Shown here piece after piece: positions 5,805 through 12,255 of a stretch of 12,255 bases of DNA. A program made the position numbers and the translations under genes. How positions within the stretch are numbered: position 1 is the stretch's first letter; each line of letters opens with the position of its first letter. This DNA comes from Burkholderiales bacterium. GTDB lineage: Bacteria > Pseudomonadota > Gammaproteobacteria > Burkholderiales > Burkholderiaceae_E. The stretch is from contig CP070753.1 of assembly GCA_020348765.1 (NCBI GenBank), positions 1,604,742 to 1,616,996 of the forward strand. The letters run 5' to 3'. Below the pieces are notes generated by a model. That model saw only the letters and a program-made list of their open reading frames with translations. It did not search any database and had not been told where the DNA came from.

Positions 5805-7142
5805 ATGGCCCATCCGTCGGCGGCACGCGACTGGCGAATCGGCCTGCGCAGGGCGAAGGCCATCTTGTGCCAGGCCGTGGTCATCGTGTGCCTGGCCGGC
5901 CATGCGGCGGCGCTGACTGGCGACGCGCTCGCAGCGCCGCCCTGGCACGGGCGCGACGCGGCCGGCCGGCCGACGGTGTTGCTCTATTACTTCTGGAAGG
6001 CCGACTGCCCGTACTGCAAGCGCGCCAACCCCTTCCTGGAAGAGCTTCGGGCAGAGTTGCCGTGGCTGGAGCTTCGCAGCCACCTGCTCACCGACCGGCC
6101 CGACAACGAGACCTTCTACCGCCAGGTCACGCGCGAGCTGGGCCAGGAGGCGCCGGGCGTGCCGGCGTTCGTGTACTGCGCGACGCTCGAAGTCGGCTTC
6201 ACCAGTCCGCTCACCAGCGGCGCGTTCCTGAGGCGCGGCCTTCTCGAGTGCCGCGAGCGCATGCTGACCGGCCAGCCCGCGACGCCCGAGGCGCGCTCGG
6301 AACTGCCGCAACTCGACGTGCCTCTGGTCGGTCCGGTCGATCCGCGCACGCTTTCGTTGCCCGGGGTGACCGTCCTGCTGGCTGCGCTCGATGGCCTGAA
6401 TCCGTGCACGTTCTTCGTGCTGATGTTCCTGTTGAGTCTGCTCGTGCACGGTCACGACCGAGGGCGCATGGCGCTGGTCGCCGGCACCTACGTGCTTTCG
6501 TCGGCGCTGGTCTATTTCGCCTATATGGCTGCCTGGCTGAGCATGTTCGTACAGGCCGGAGAGCTGCGATGGATCACCCTGCTCGCGGGACTGATTGCGA
6601 TTACGCTGGCCGCGATCAACATCAAGGACTACTTCCTCCTCGGCCGTGGTCCGACGCTTTCCATGTCGGGCGGTGCCCGCGCCCGCATGATCGACCGCAT
6701 GCGCCGGATCGTGCTCGCGGGCAGCCTGCCGGCGGTGCTCGGCGGCACCGTGACTCTGGCGATCGCGGCGAATACCTATGGCCTTCTCTGCACGGCAGGC
6801 TTCCCGATGCTGTTCACGCGGCTCCTGACGCTCGAGCCGATGTCGACCCCGGCGCGCTACGGGTTGCTCGTGTTGTACAACGCGGTCCACGTATTGCCGC
6901 TGGTGGCACTCGCGGCCGTGTTCATGCTGACGCTCGGCTCGCGCAAACTGCAGCGCGAAGAGGGACGGGTTCTGAAGCTGTTCTCCGGCCTTATGATGGT
7001 CCAGCTCGGCATCTTGCTGCTCGCCAGGCCGAATACGCTGGACGAACTGAGCGCAGCTGCGGGCGTGATCGCTGTAGCGCTGAGCGTCACCGTCCTGGTT
7101 CACTGGCTGCTGGGGCGGCGGTTCGGGAAGGCCACTGATTAG
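5805..7142 (+). CDS. Thioredoxin-like domain fused to CcdA/DsbD-like membrane protein
   Basis: Counting from a GTG at 5790 (450 residues), an N-terminal signal-like segment (RIGLRRAK then a hydrophobic run to about 48) precedes a thioredoxin fold. That fold has TVLLYYFWKADCPYCKRANPF (split at 62-82), with the CPYC redox pair Cys73/Cys76 and the cis-proline loop GVPAF (about 123-127). From about 190 on it is membranous, with six or seven hydrophobic helices. DGLNPCTFF puts Cys206 in the first helix and YGLLCTAGFP puts Cys334 in a later one, the paired-cysteine layout of CcdA and the DsbD beta domain. The likely role is carrying reducing equivalents across the inner membrane to a periplasmic thioredoxin-like domain. 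Unlike DsbD, the thioredoxin domain is N-terminal. The start is uncertain: GTG 5790, or ATG 5805 (preferred; AGGGG 14 bases upstream), both leaving the signal segment intact. Its partner protein is unknown. Confidence 0.85.
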   Translation: MAHPSAARDWRIGLRRAKAILCQAVVIVCLAGHAAALTGDALAAPPWHGRDAAGRPTVLLYYFWKADCPYCKRANPFLEELRAELPWLELRSHLLTDRPDNETFYRQVTRELGQEAPGVPAFVYCATLEVGFTSPLTSGAFLRRGLLECRERMLTGQPATPEARSELPQLDVPLVGPVDPRTLSLPGVTVLLAALDGLNPCTFFVLMFLLSLLVHGHDRGRMALVAGTYVLSSALVYFAYMAAWLSMFVQAGELRWITLLAGLIAITLAAINIKDYFLLGRGPTLSMSGGARARMIDRMRRIVLAGSLPAVLGGTVTLAIAANTYGLLCTAGFPMLFTRLLTLEPMSTPARYGLLVLYNAVHVLPLVALAAVFMLTLGSRKLQREEGRVLKLFSGLMMVQLGILLLARPNTLDELSAAAGVIAVALSVTVLVHWLLGRRFGKATD

Positions 7143-7218
7143 CGGTTCGGTATCCCGTGCCCGCGCGCGCGAGCCGCAGATCGCGCGTACTACGGACGCG
7201 AGCCGGTGCCTGCAGACG

Positions 7219-7446
7219 TCACGGCCGCCGACGCTCGCGCAGCCAGCGCGCCGCTTTCACCGCGAGCAGCACCGGCAGCACCGCGTGCCAGAGCAGGTCG
7301 AAGACGTCGATCGGCCGCACCAGGGTTCCGGCGGCGAGCATGCGCAGCTTCTCCCACAGGTGCGGCTGCGGCGCGAACGGCGCCAGACCCAGCAACAGGG
7401 CCAGCGGAATCAGCACCGAGAACGGGATCCGGTCAATCCACTTCAT
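7219..7446 (-). CDS. Small conserved membrane protein (75 aa)
   Basis: This 75-residue protein has two hydrophobic segments: IPFSVLIPLALLLGLAPF (7-24) and DLLWHAVLPVLLAVKAARW (50-68). Between them lies PHLWEKLRMLAAGTLVRPIDVFD. I recognise this pattern from short proteobacterial proteins that databases sometimes label 'RND transporter', a name not justified by the sequence, since RND pumps are over 1000 residues. The C-terminus is basic (RWLRERRRP), consistent with an inside-facing tail. It begins 27 bases after the DUF3047 gene ends and on the same strand, so it is probably the last gene of the TRAP operon. The ribosome binding site is weak. Function is unknown; a small auxiliary subunit of a membrane complex is possible. 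Confidence 0.75.
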   Translation of the reverse strand: MKWIDRIPFSVLIPLALLLGLAPFAPQPHLWEKLRMLAAGTLVRPIDVFDLLWHAVLPVLLAVKAARWLRERRRP

Positions 7447-7473
7447 TCGAGGCTCGGTCGCGCGTCGCCGTTC

Positions 7474-8331
7474 TCAGCGCAGCTCGAGGTCGGCGATCAG
7501 GGCCAGCGCACGGGCGCCGGTGTTGTCGGTATCGGCGCCAACGGCAATGCCGACGAGCGGCGGCATCGGCGCCTCGAAGGCGGCGCGATAGTCTTCGGCG
7601 AGGTCGCGACGCTCCCGCACCCAGCTACCCAGCGGTGTGTCCGCCGAGCGCAACACGATCCAGCGCATGCGGCTCGTGTACACGTTGGCAAGGATACTGC
7701 CCGCCCGGATGGTCTGGTCCCAAACGTAGCACACCGTGGCACCGGGCAGATCGCGCCCCGTCGCGGCCCGCGCGGCCTGCAGCAGCAGCCGCTCGAACCA
7801 GGGGATCGAATGCTGCGGCGGATCGTAGAAGGCACACACCTTGATGGCCGTGTCATCGGCCGCGCGTTCGCGCAGATCGACGCCGGCGGCCGGCCGATCG
7901 ACGCGCCAGGTCCACGAGAGGACCGGTGCCGCCGGCGGTGGCGACTCGAAGGCGTGCACCAGGTTGCCGTACGAGGCGTCGGACTCCACGCGTAGTGCCC
8001 GGCCCGCGTCGGACTCGACCATCGAGAACCGCGTCTTCGGCAGGGTCTGATCGGGCAGGCCCTCGAAGCGCCACGGTGCCCCCGGGCGCGCCGGGTCGGG
8101 TGCAGCCAACGGTGCGAGCAGCGGCGGCTCGGTGGCCGCCGGTTGGGCGGCGCGGGCCGCACCGGGCGCGCCAGACATCAGCACGATCAGCGAGCCGAGT
8201 GCCGCGAGCGCCTTGAACGGCGCTGCTCGCGGCCAGCTCGACCGGCCCACGCAGCCAGCACGGAAGCGCCCGGGAGGGGCCGGACGACGGTCAGGCATTT
8301 CGAGCCGGTTCGCGTGACGCGTGCTCGGCAT
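7474..8331 (-). CDS. DUF3047 family protein, exported or membrane-anchored
   Basis: This 285-residue protein carries the DUF3047 pattern as I know it. It has WRFEGLPDQTLPKTRFSMV (about 87-105), RALRVESDASYGNLVH, the paired LSWTWRVDRP, then DDTAIKVCAFYD, PGATVCYVWD, YTSRMRWIVLRS, RRDLAEDY and VGADTDNTGARALALIADL at the end. Two conserved cysteines sit in KVCAFYD and TVCYVWD. A basic N-terminus followed by FKALAALGSLIVLMSGAPGA (40-59) looks like a signal peptide or anchor ending near AARAA. The biochemical function of the family is unknown. The ATG at 8331 lies 18 bases after the TRAP permease stop, and a GAGGA overlaps that stop (8347-8351), which supports co-transcription. ATG 8298 is an in-frame alternative that keeps the hydrophobic segment. 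Confidence 0.85.
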   Translation of the reverse strand: MPSTRHANRLEMPDRRPAPPGRFRAGCVGRSSWPRAAPFKALAALGSLIVLMSGAPGAARAAQPAATEPPLLAPLAAPDPARPGAPWRFEGLPDQTLPKTRFSMVESDAGRALRVESDASYGNLVHAFESPPPAAPVLSWTWRVDRPAAGVDLRERAADDTAIKVCAFYDPPQHSIPWFERLLLQAARAATGRDLPGATVCYVWDQTIRAGSILANVYTSRMRWIVLRSADTPLGSWVRERRDLAEDYRAAFEAPMPPLVGIAVGADTDNTGARALALIADLELR

Positions 8332-8349
8332 CGATCGGTAATCGCGTCC

Positions 8350-10344
8350 TCATTCCGATCGACTGCCGGAACGACCGTGGCTCAGTGGCGCCGTGTGCTT
8401 CGACAGCCCCGGCGCCAGCACGACCAGCGCAACCATGATCGCGCCGATGACCGTGCTGATCCATTCCGGGAAGCCGACCAGCAACCCGCCGACGAACAGC
8501 GTCGCCCGCGCCCAGGTGCGCAGCAGCCCGAAGCGCACCAGATAACCTTCCGATCCGGCCGCGATCACGATGATCGCAACGATGTTCAGCCCCAGCCAGA
8601 TCACCGTCTCGTGCAATGGCCCTTGCAGGATCAATGCCGGCTCGAACAGGAAGAAGATCGGAATGAAATAGATGACCACGCCCAGTCGGGCGGCATGGAA
8701 GCTGGTCCTGATCGGGTCCGAGTCGGCGATGCGCGAGGCGAGAAACGCGGCCAGCGCCACCGGCGGCGTGATCGCCGCGAGCGTCGCGTAGTAGGCGATG
8801 AACAGGTGGATCGCCAGCGTGTTCAGCCCTGCGGCCTGCTCGAGCGCCGGCGCGAAGGTCAGGGCCAGCATCAGGTAGGCCGCGACGATCATGCCGAGCA
8901 TGCCGAAGATGATGCACACGCCGATGCCGATCGCGAGGATCGGAATCACGCTCGCTCCGCCCATCTGAACCAGAGCGGCCGCGATACCGGGCGCCACGCC
9001 GGTGGCCATCAACCCGCCGAGGATGAAGCTGGTCGGAAGCAGCAGGCCCATCGTGTGGCTGAGCAGCTTGCCGCTCTCGAACACGATGTTCTTGATCCGC
9101 GCCAGGTCGAGTCGCAGCGACTTCTTGAAGAAGGTCAGCACGATCAACAGCGCCGAAGCGTAGAACGGGGTCAGGCGCTCCCAGCTCATGAACACGAGCC
9201 CCCACACCAGGAACCCCAGCACGACCAGGAATGGCCAGCCTTCGGCGATCGCCTCGCCGACGGAGGGCAGCTTTGCCGGCGCCGAGCCGGTCATGTTGGC
9301 CTTCGCCGCGTAACCGTCGACATGGCAATACAGGCCGAAGTAGAACAGCAGGCTGGGCAGCGCGGCGGCCATCACGATGACGCCGTACTCGGTGCTGGTG
9401 AAGTCGGCCATGATGAAGGCCACCGCCCCCATGACCGGAGGCATCAGCATGCCCCCGGTCGAGGCGCAGGCCTCGAGCGCACCGGCGTAGTGGGCCGGGA
9501 AACCGGCGCGTTTCATGCTCGGAATCGTCACCGAACCGGTGCTGATGACATTGCCGAAGATGCTGCCGCTGAGACTGCCGAAGAAGCCGCTCGCCAGCAC
9601 GCTGACCTTGGCCGGGCCGCCACGAGCCCGCCCCATGAGCGCCATCGCGAGCTTCAGGAAGAAGTCGGCCGCCCCGGTTGCGACCAGCAGCGCGGCCATG
9701 ATCAGGAAGCCGATGATCACCTCGCCGACGACCCGGGTCACGACACCCAGCAGCGCGTCGGCCGAGTAGACGTTGAATGCGAGCGTGCGCGCCAGCGTCG
9801 TCGGCGGCCCCCAGAGCATGCCCGGCATGTACTCGGCGAGCACCGGGTACAGGCCCAGCACCAGCACCAGGAACAGGAAGATCAGCCCGCCCGAGCGCCG
9901 CCCGGCCTCGAGCACCATCAGGAACAGCAGCGCGGCGACCACCAGCTGCCAGGTGTAGCTGACCGGCACCCAGGTCTGGTAGACCATGTCCTCGGACTTG
10001 TACGCGAGGAACAGCGTCAGTCCGAGTGTCAGCAGCGCCGGCAGGTAGCTGAGCCAGCCGACCCGGGTTTCGCGATCGTGCGCCGGCAGGAACAGGAATG
10101 CCAGCGGCAGGTACAGCGCCATCAGCAGGAAGTAGTACGTGACATCGAGCAGCGGCACGATGCCGAATATGTAGACGACCGCGAGCAGCACGCCGGCCAG
10201 CGACATCGTCATCACCAGCCCGCGCAAGGCCAGCGGCATGGTCCGGAAGCGCTCGAGCGTGCGGTCCCGGTACTTCTCGGGTACGAGCGCTGCCGCGTCG
10301 TCGCTGGCGTCGGAGCCGGGCGCCGGCGTTTGCTGGTTGGTCAT
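8350..10344 (-). CDS. TRAP transporter permease, fused DctQM (4TM/12TM)
   Basis: This 664-residue membrane protein joins the small (DctQ-like) and large (DctM-like) TRAP permease subunits in one chain, as is usual for TAXI-type systems. After a soluble 38-residue start, hydrophobic helices at about 42-60, 66-87, 98-115 and 130-145 form the first part. The DctM part begins near 150 (EAGRRSGGLIF) and contains the conserved SGFFGSLSGSIFGNVISTGS (252-271), TIPSMKRAGFP and GALEACASTGGMLMPP (288-303). It would use an ion gradient, commonly Na+, to import an organic acid or other solute delivered by the binding protein. ATG 10344 with GGGAG (10350-10354) is preferred. An in-frame ATG at 10410 would add 22 unlikely residues and lies inside a hairpin. 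Confidence 0.95.
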   Translation of the reverse strand: MTNQQTPAPGSDASDDAAALVPEKYRDRTLERFRTMPLALRGLVMTMSLAGVLLAVVYIFGIVPLLDVTYYFLLMALYLPLAFLFLPAHDRETRVGWLSYLPALLTLGLTLFLAYKSEDMVYQTWVPVSYTWQLVVAALLFLMVLEAGRRSGGLIFLFLVLVLGLYPVLAEYMPGMLWGPPTTLARTLAFNVYSADALLGVVTRVVGEVIIGFLIMAALLVATGAADFFLKLAMALMGRARGGPAKVSVLASGFFGSLSGSIFGNVISTGSVTIPSMKRAGFPAHYAGALEACASTGGMLMPPVMGAVAFIMADFTSTEYGVIVMAAALPSLLFYFGLYCHVDGYAAKANMTGSAPAKLPSVGEAIAEGWPFLVVLGFLVWGLVFMSWERLTPFYASALLIVLTFFKKSLRLDLARIKNIVFESGKLLSHTMGLLLPTSFILGGLMATGVAPGIAAALVQMGGASVIPILAIGIGVCIIFGMLGMIVAAYLMLALTFAPALEQAAGLNTLAIHLFIAYYATLAAITPPVALAAFLASRIADSDPIRTSFHAARLGVVIYFIPIFFLFEPALILQGPLHETVIWLGLNIVAIIVIAAGSEGYLVRFGLLRTWARATLFVGGLLVGFPEWISTVIGAIMVALVVLAPGLSKHTAPLSHGRSGSRSE

Positions 10345-10349
10345 GGTCG

Positions 10350-10354
10350 CTCCC
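10350..10354 (-). promoter_or_regulatory. Ribosome binding site of the TRAP permease
   Basis: GGGAG on the minus strand, five bases from ATG 10344. It decides this start over the upstream in-frame ATG at 10410. Confidence 0.6.
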
Positions 10355-10380
10355 GCTGCGTCGATCGGACCCGAATGCGC

Positions 10381-10436
10381 CAGGAGGCGGGGCACCGGTG
10401 GCACGCGCATCCCGCCCCGATGCCAGCCGCCTCCTG
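10381..10436 (-). promoter_or_regulatory. Long inverted repeat upstream of the TRAP permease
   Basis: CAGGAGGCGG (10381-10390) and CCGCCTCCTG (10427-10436) are perfect 10-base arms 36 bases apart. In the minus-strand transcript the enclosed segment can form two smaller hairpins: GCATC with GATGC (7-base loop), and one around the palindrome CACCGGTG (10393-10400). The result would be a three-way-junction-like structure between the binding-protein and permease genes. One arm contains AGGAGG, a full Shine-Dalgarno sequence with no start codon at usable distance. Confidence 0.55.
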
Positions 10437-10467
10437 CGACCGGTCGCTGCGCGCGGCTTTCGCCCCT

Positions 10468-10492
10468 GGGTTCCGCTTCTCGACGGAAACCC
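10468..10492 (-). promoter_or_regulatory. Stem-loop downstream of the binding-protein gene
   Basis: On the minus strand GGGTTTCCG pairs with CGGAACCC (one bulged T) around an 8-base loop, about 30 bases after the binding-protein stop. With no T-tract it is unlikely to be a full terminator. A 3'-stabilising or partially terminating structure, which would give more binding protein than permease, is plausible. Confidence 0.45.
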
Positions 10493-10504
10493 GCGAGGAC
10501 AGCC

Positions 10505-10524
10505 GCTCAGCTCAGCTCAGCTCA
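10505..10524 (-). repeat. (TGAGC)4 microsatellite at the stop codon
   Basis: Four exact copies of TGAGC run from the stop codon of the binding-protein gene. Because the unit is five bases long, successive TGAs fall in all three reading frames. Confidence 0.85.
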
Positions 10525-11748
10525 TTGCATCGAAAGCACTTGCCGGCCGAAGGGCTCGCCCATGCCGTGCTGCTTGCGATAGTCGGTCCACAGCGCCATC
10601 CACGGCGCATTGCCCGGCTGCACCTCGATGCCCTTCTGTTCGGCCTCGGCCATCGCCGCCTTGAACGCTTTCGCGCGCGCCTGCGCCATCTCGACCAGCT
10701 TGTCCTGACGGGCCTGGTAGCCGTCCTTCCACAGGCCCTTTTCCTTCAGGTACCGGATCGCGCCCTCGTGCAGCGGCTGCAGTGCGCCGTTCTCGAGGAA
10801 GGCCACCAGGTTGTCGACGCTCAGCATGTGCGCGTGCGTGAAGTCCTTCTTGAAGCTGTCATGGTTCTCGTCGAGCCACTTGACCAGCTGATAGACGAAC
10901 TCCGGATCCTCGTCGCCGCGCACGTGATTGCCCTGGAACGCGTGATCCATGTTCAGCCCGATTGCCGACTTCACGCCCGAGCTGGCCTTGTTGCGAACAT
11001 AGCCGGTCATGATGCTGCGATAGCGCGCCCAGGCTTCCGGGTCCTTGTTCGCCGCGGGCAGCTCCAGCCAGCGCAGGCCGTTCGGTCCGGCCTCGGCCCG
11101 ATACGAGGTGCCCGAGAGCGGCGAGGTGAAGGTCACGTCGACGCGCCCCTCGACCAGCACCGCGGTGTTCGCGCCGTAGCTGCCGACTTCGACCAGCTGC
11201 ACGTCCTCGCGCTTCAAACCGCGATACGCGAGCAGCGCTTCGACGCCGGACACGAGAAACGACGAGCTCTTGGCCAGCGCGATGCGGGTGCCGGGGCCAA
11301 TGTCCTCGATCGACTTGATCTTGGAGTCGCCGCGCACCGCATAGCCCCAGGGCGCGACCATGTTGATGTGGATCAGGCGCGTGTCGGTCGGCCCGGCCGC
11401 CTTCGACGCGTAACCCTGCACCGCGTCCATCTGGTCGAAGTAGTCCGAGGCCTGCACCAGCGCGAGCCGCCCCTCCCCGGTGTTGAGCCAGGCGGCCCGG
11501 GCAAAGCCGTTCTGCGCCGGCAGCACCGCCACGCGCGAGCCGGTCGCGGCCGAGAATTTTGCGCTCCACGCGACCGCGAGCGAGTGGTTGCCGGTGCCGA
11601 CCACTGGGGTCACCACGTTGAACGTGGGCGGCCACTCGTAGTCCGCCGCGTTCGCCAACGCCAGCGGCCCGGTCGCGACGAGCATCGCCCCCGCGCCCAG
11701 GGCGGAGGCCGCCAGCGCGCGCAGGGTTGCACGACGATTCGAAACCAT
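10522..11748 (-). CDS. TAXI family TRAP transporter solute-binding protein
   Basis: This 408-residue periplasmic binding protein captures the substrate for the TRAP permease. The N-terminus SNRRATLRALAASALGAGAM looks like a Tat-type signal (twin arginine at 5-6, then a mildly hydrophobic run), with likely cleavage near LALANA-ADYEW (about 34). The mature part shows the TAXI layout: VVGTGNHSLAVAWSAKFSA (49-67), a weak version of the glycine-rich first motif, then NTGEGRLALVQASDYFD (89-105), IEDIGPGTRIALAKSSSF (147-164), VEVGSYGANTAVLVEGRVDVTF (split at 186-207) and LLAYRGL. The ligand cannot be read from sequence; many TAXI proteins are thought to bind dicarboxylates or amino acids. ATG 11748 is set by GGAGGAG five bases upstream; a longer frame start at 11775 lacks this. 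It is the first gene of the operon. Confidence 0.93.
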   Translation of the reverse strand: MVSNRRATLRALAASALGAGAMLVATGPLALANAADYEWPPTFNVVTPVVGTGNHSLAVAWSAKFSAATGSRVAVLPAQNGFARAAWLNTGEGRLALVQASDYFDQMDAVQGYASKAAGPTDTRLIHINMVAPWGYAVRGDSKIKSIEDIGPGTRIALAKSSSFLVSGVEALLAYRGLKREDVQLVEVGSYGANTAVLVEGRVDVTFTSPLSGTSYRAEAGPNGLRWLELPAANKDPEAWARYRSIMTGYVRNKASSGVKSAIGLNMDHAFQGNHVRGDEDPEFVYQLVKWLDENHDSFKKDFTHAHMLSVDNLVAFLENGALQPLHEGAIRYLKEKGLWKDGYQARQDKLVEMAQARAKAFKAAMAEAEQKGIEVQPGNAPWMALWTDYRKQHGMGEPFGRQVLSMQ

Positions 11749-11753
11749 GATGT

Positions 11754-11760
11754 CTCCTCC
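11754..11760 (-). promoter_or_regulatory. Strong ribosome binding site of the TAXI gene
   Basis: GGAGGAG on the minus strand, five bases from ATG 11748. It is the best Shine-Dalgarno match in the window and fixes the start, consistent with high expression of a binding protein. Confidence 0.8.
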
Positions 11761-11770
11761 TGTTCTGGGT

Positions 11771-11819
11771 GGCACCTGAGCGTTTCCCGATGCGAAACGC
11801 GTTGTTCGTAGATGGTGCC
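11771..11819 (-). promoter_or_regulatory. Nested hairpin leader or operator upstream of the TAXI gene
   Basis: GGCACC (11771-11776) and GGTGCC (11814-11819) enclose GCGTTTC (11780-11786) and GAAACGC (11794-11800), a perfect 7-base dyad with a 7-base spacer. In the minus-strand transcript this is a closing stem around an inner hairpin, ending about ten bases before the ribosome binding site. A -10-like TAAACT at 11833-11828 would start the RNA close to the closing stem, but no matching -35 is clear. The inner dyad could equally be a DNA operator serving the divergent promoters. It matches no riboswitch class I recognise. Confidence 0.45.
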
Positions 11820-11931
11820 GGGCGGCCAGTTTACCCGGTCGCCGGCTTCCGCGTACATCACCGCCCGTGTTGCCGCGGCCCGCTGCGAGCCGTCACAATA
11901 CCGGGTTCGCACAGGCCCCGGGGCGAAGTCG

Positions 11932-12255
11932 ATGAAGACCATCCAGCGTACAGACGAACGCATACTTTCTTCCGACGTGTTCGAGCGCGGTTCGGGCCGC
12001 CCACAGCGCAATGGCACCGGGGCCTGGCTCGAGCCGTCGCGCGAGCTGCCGGTCTATCACCGCTGTGACGTGCTGGTCGTGGGGGGCGGGCCGGCGGGCA
12101 CTGCGGCGGCTGCAGCCGCGGCGCGCGAAGGCGCCGACGTGACGCTGCTCGAGCGCTATAACCATCTCGGGGGGCTGTCCACCGGCGGGCTGGTTATCTG
12201 GATCGATCGCATGACCGACTGGGAGGGCCGGCCGGCGATCCGGGGCTTCGCCGAG
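11932..12255 (+). CDS. FAD-dependent oxidoreductase, N-terminal part; continues beyond the window
   Basis: The frame is open from ATG 11932 to the window end, giving 108 residues. A 44-residue polar lead precedes a Rossmann FAD-binding motif, CDVLVVGGGPAGTAAAAAA (45-63), with Gly51, Gly53 and Gly56. The acidic ribose-binding residue is Glu74 in LLERYNHLGGLSTGGL. The GGLSTGGL stretch after the second strand is typical of the FAD_oxidored type of flavoprotein (Pfam PF12831, named from memory). Substrate and the rest of the domain are not visible. It is divergent from the TAXI TRAP operon with a shared 183-base region, so the flavoenzyme may act on what the transporter imports. The ribosome binding site is weak (GCGAAG); no better start is seen. 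Confidence 0.85.
   Translation, partial: MKTIQRTDERILSSDVFERGSGRPQRNGTGAWLEPSRELPVYHRCDVLVVGGGPAGTAAAAAAAREGADVTLLERYNHLGGLSTGGLVIWIDRMTDWEGRPAIRGFAE

Noticed and set aside
5200..5916. 238-residue plus-strand frame across the PcaC-like gene and the following gap
   Set aside because: The PcaC-like frame explains the region with clear family motifs; this frame has none.
5529..7103. 524-residue minus-strand frame
   Set aside because: It is antisense to the thioredoxin/CcdA-like gene, has low-complexity Arg/Gln/His content and no domain.
7143..7218. Possible terminator between the convergent redox and small-membrane-protein genes
   Set aside because: The 76 bases are GC-rich and contain a short direct repeat (GCGAGCCG), but no good stem followed by a T-tract on either strand.
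10345..10410. Longer TRAP permease start at ATG 10410
   Set aside because: The added residues are not typical of the family, the ATG lies within a hairpin, and ATG 10344 has a properly spaced GGGAG.
8143..11811. Open frame of 1222 residues on the plus strand, opposite the TRAP operon
   Set aside because: It is rich in Arg, His, Gln and Asp with no recognisable domain and lies wholly antisense to well-supported genes. It is the usual mirror frame of GC-rich coding sequence.

Overview
The window is a GC-rich piece of a bacterial chromosome. Gene content (acyl-CoA dehydrogenases, thiolase, a TAXI-type TRAP transporter, a thioredoxin/CcdA-like membrane fusion) fits a Pseudomonadota member, probably beta- or gammaproteobacterial. 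That assignment is an inference from protein families; no rRNA or other taxonomic marker is present.

Left edge (1-563): a minus-strand gene runs off the window. Its visible part reads as a GNAT-fold N-acyl amino acid synthase-like (FeeM-like / autoinducer-synthase-like) protein. It is clearly less GC-rich than its neighbours and uses TTA and CTA leucine codons, so it may be acquired.

Catabolic block (628-5632): a thiolase (minus) diverges from an LCAD-like acyl-CoA dehydrogenase (plus). That gene converges on a minus-strand pair, a second acyl-CoA dehydrogenase followed by a PaaG-like crotonase-fold isomerase. Divergent from this pair is a PcaC-like carboxymuconolactone decarboxylase-family gene. 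Together they look like a beta-oxidation-type route for a CoA-activated acid. The substrate cannot be read from the sequence, and the block has no CoA ligase, no hydroxyacyl-CoA dehydrogenase and no crotonase with the hydratase glutamates.

Redox gene (5805-7142): a secreted-facing thioredoxin-like domain with CPYC is fused to a polytopic CcdA/DsbD-like membrane domain. It is preceded by a strong GC hairpin and a short tandem repeat.

Transport block (7219-11748, minus strand): TAXI-family solute-binding protein, then fused DctQM TRAP permease, then a DUF3047 protein, then a 75-residue membrane protein, probably one transcription unit. The 177-base gap between binding protein and permease is rich in inverted repeats, and the binding-protein leader holds a nested hairpin. 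Divergently, an FAD-dependent oxidoreductase starts at 11932 and leaves the window on the right.

I found no tRNA, rRNA, CRISPR array, insertion sequence or phage gene. I did not find a defence or otherwise clearly new multi-gene system. The items most worth a second look are the left-edge synthase-like gene, the structured non-coding segments of the TRAP operon, and the DUF3047/small-membrane-protein pair attached to it.
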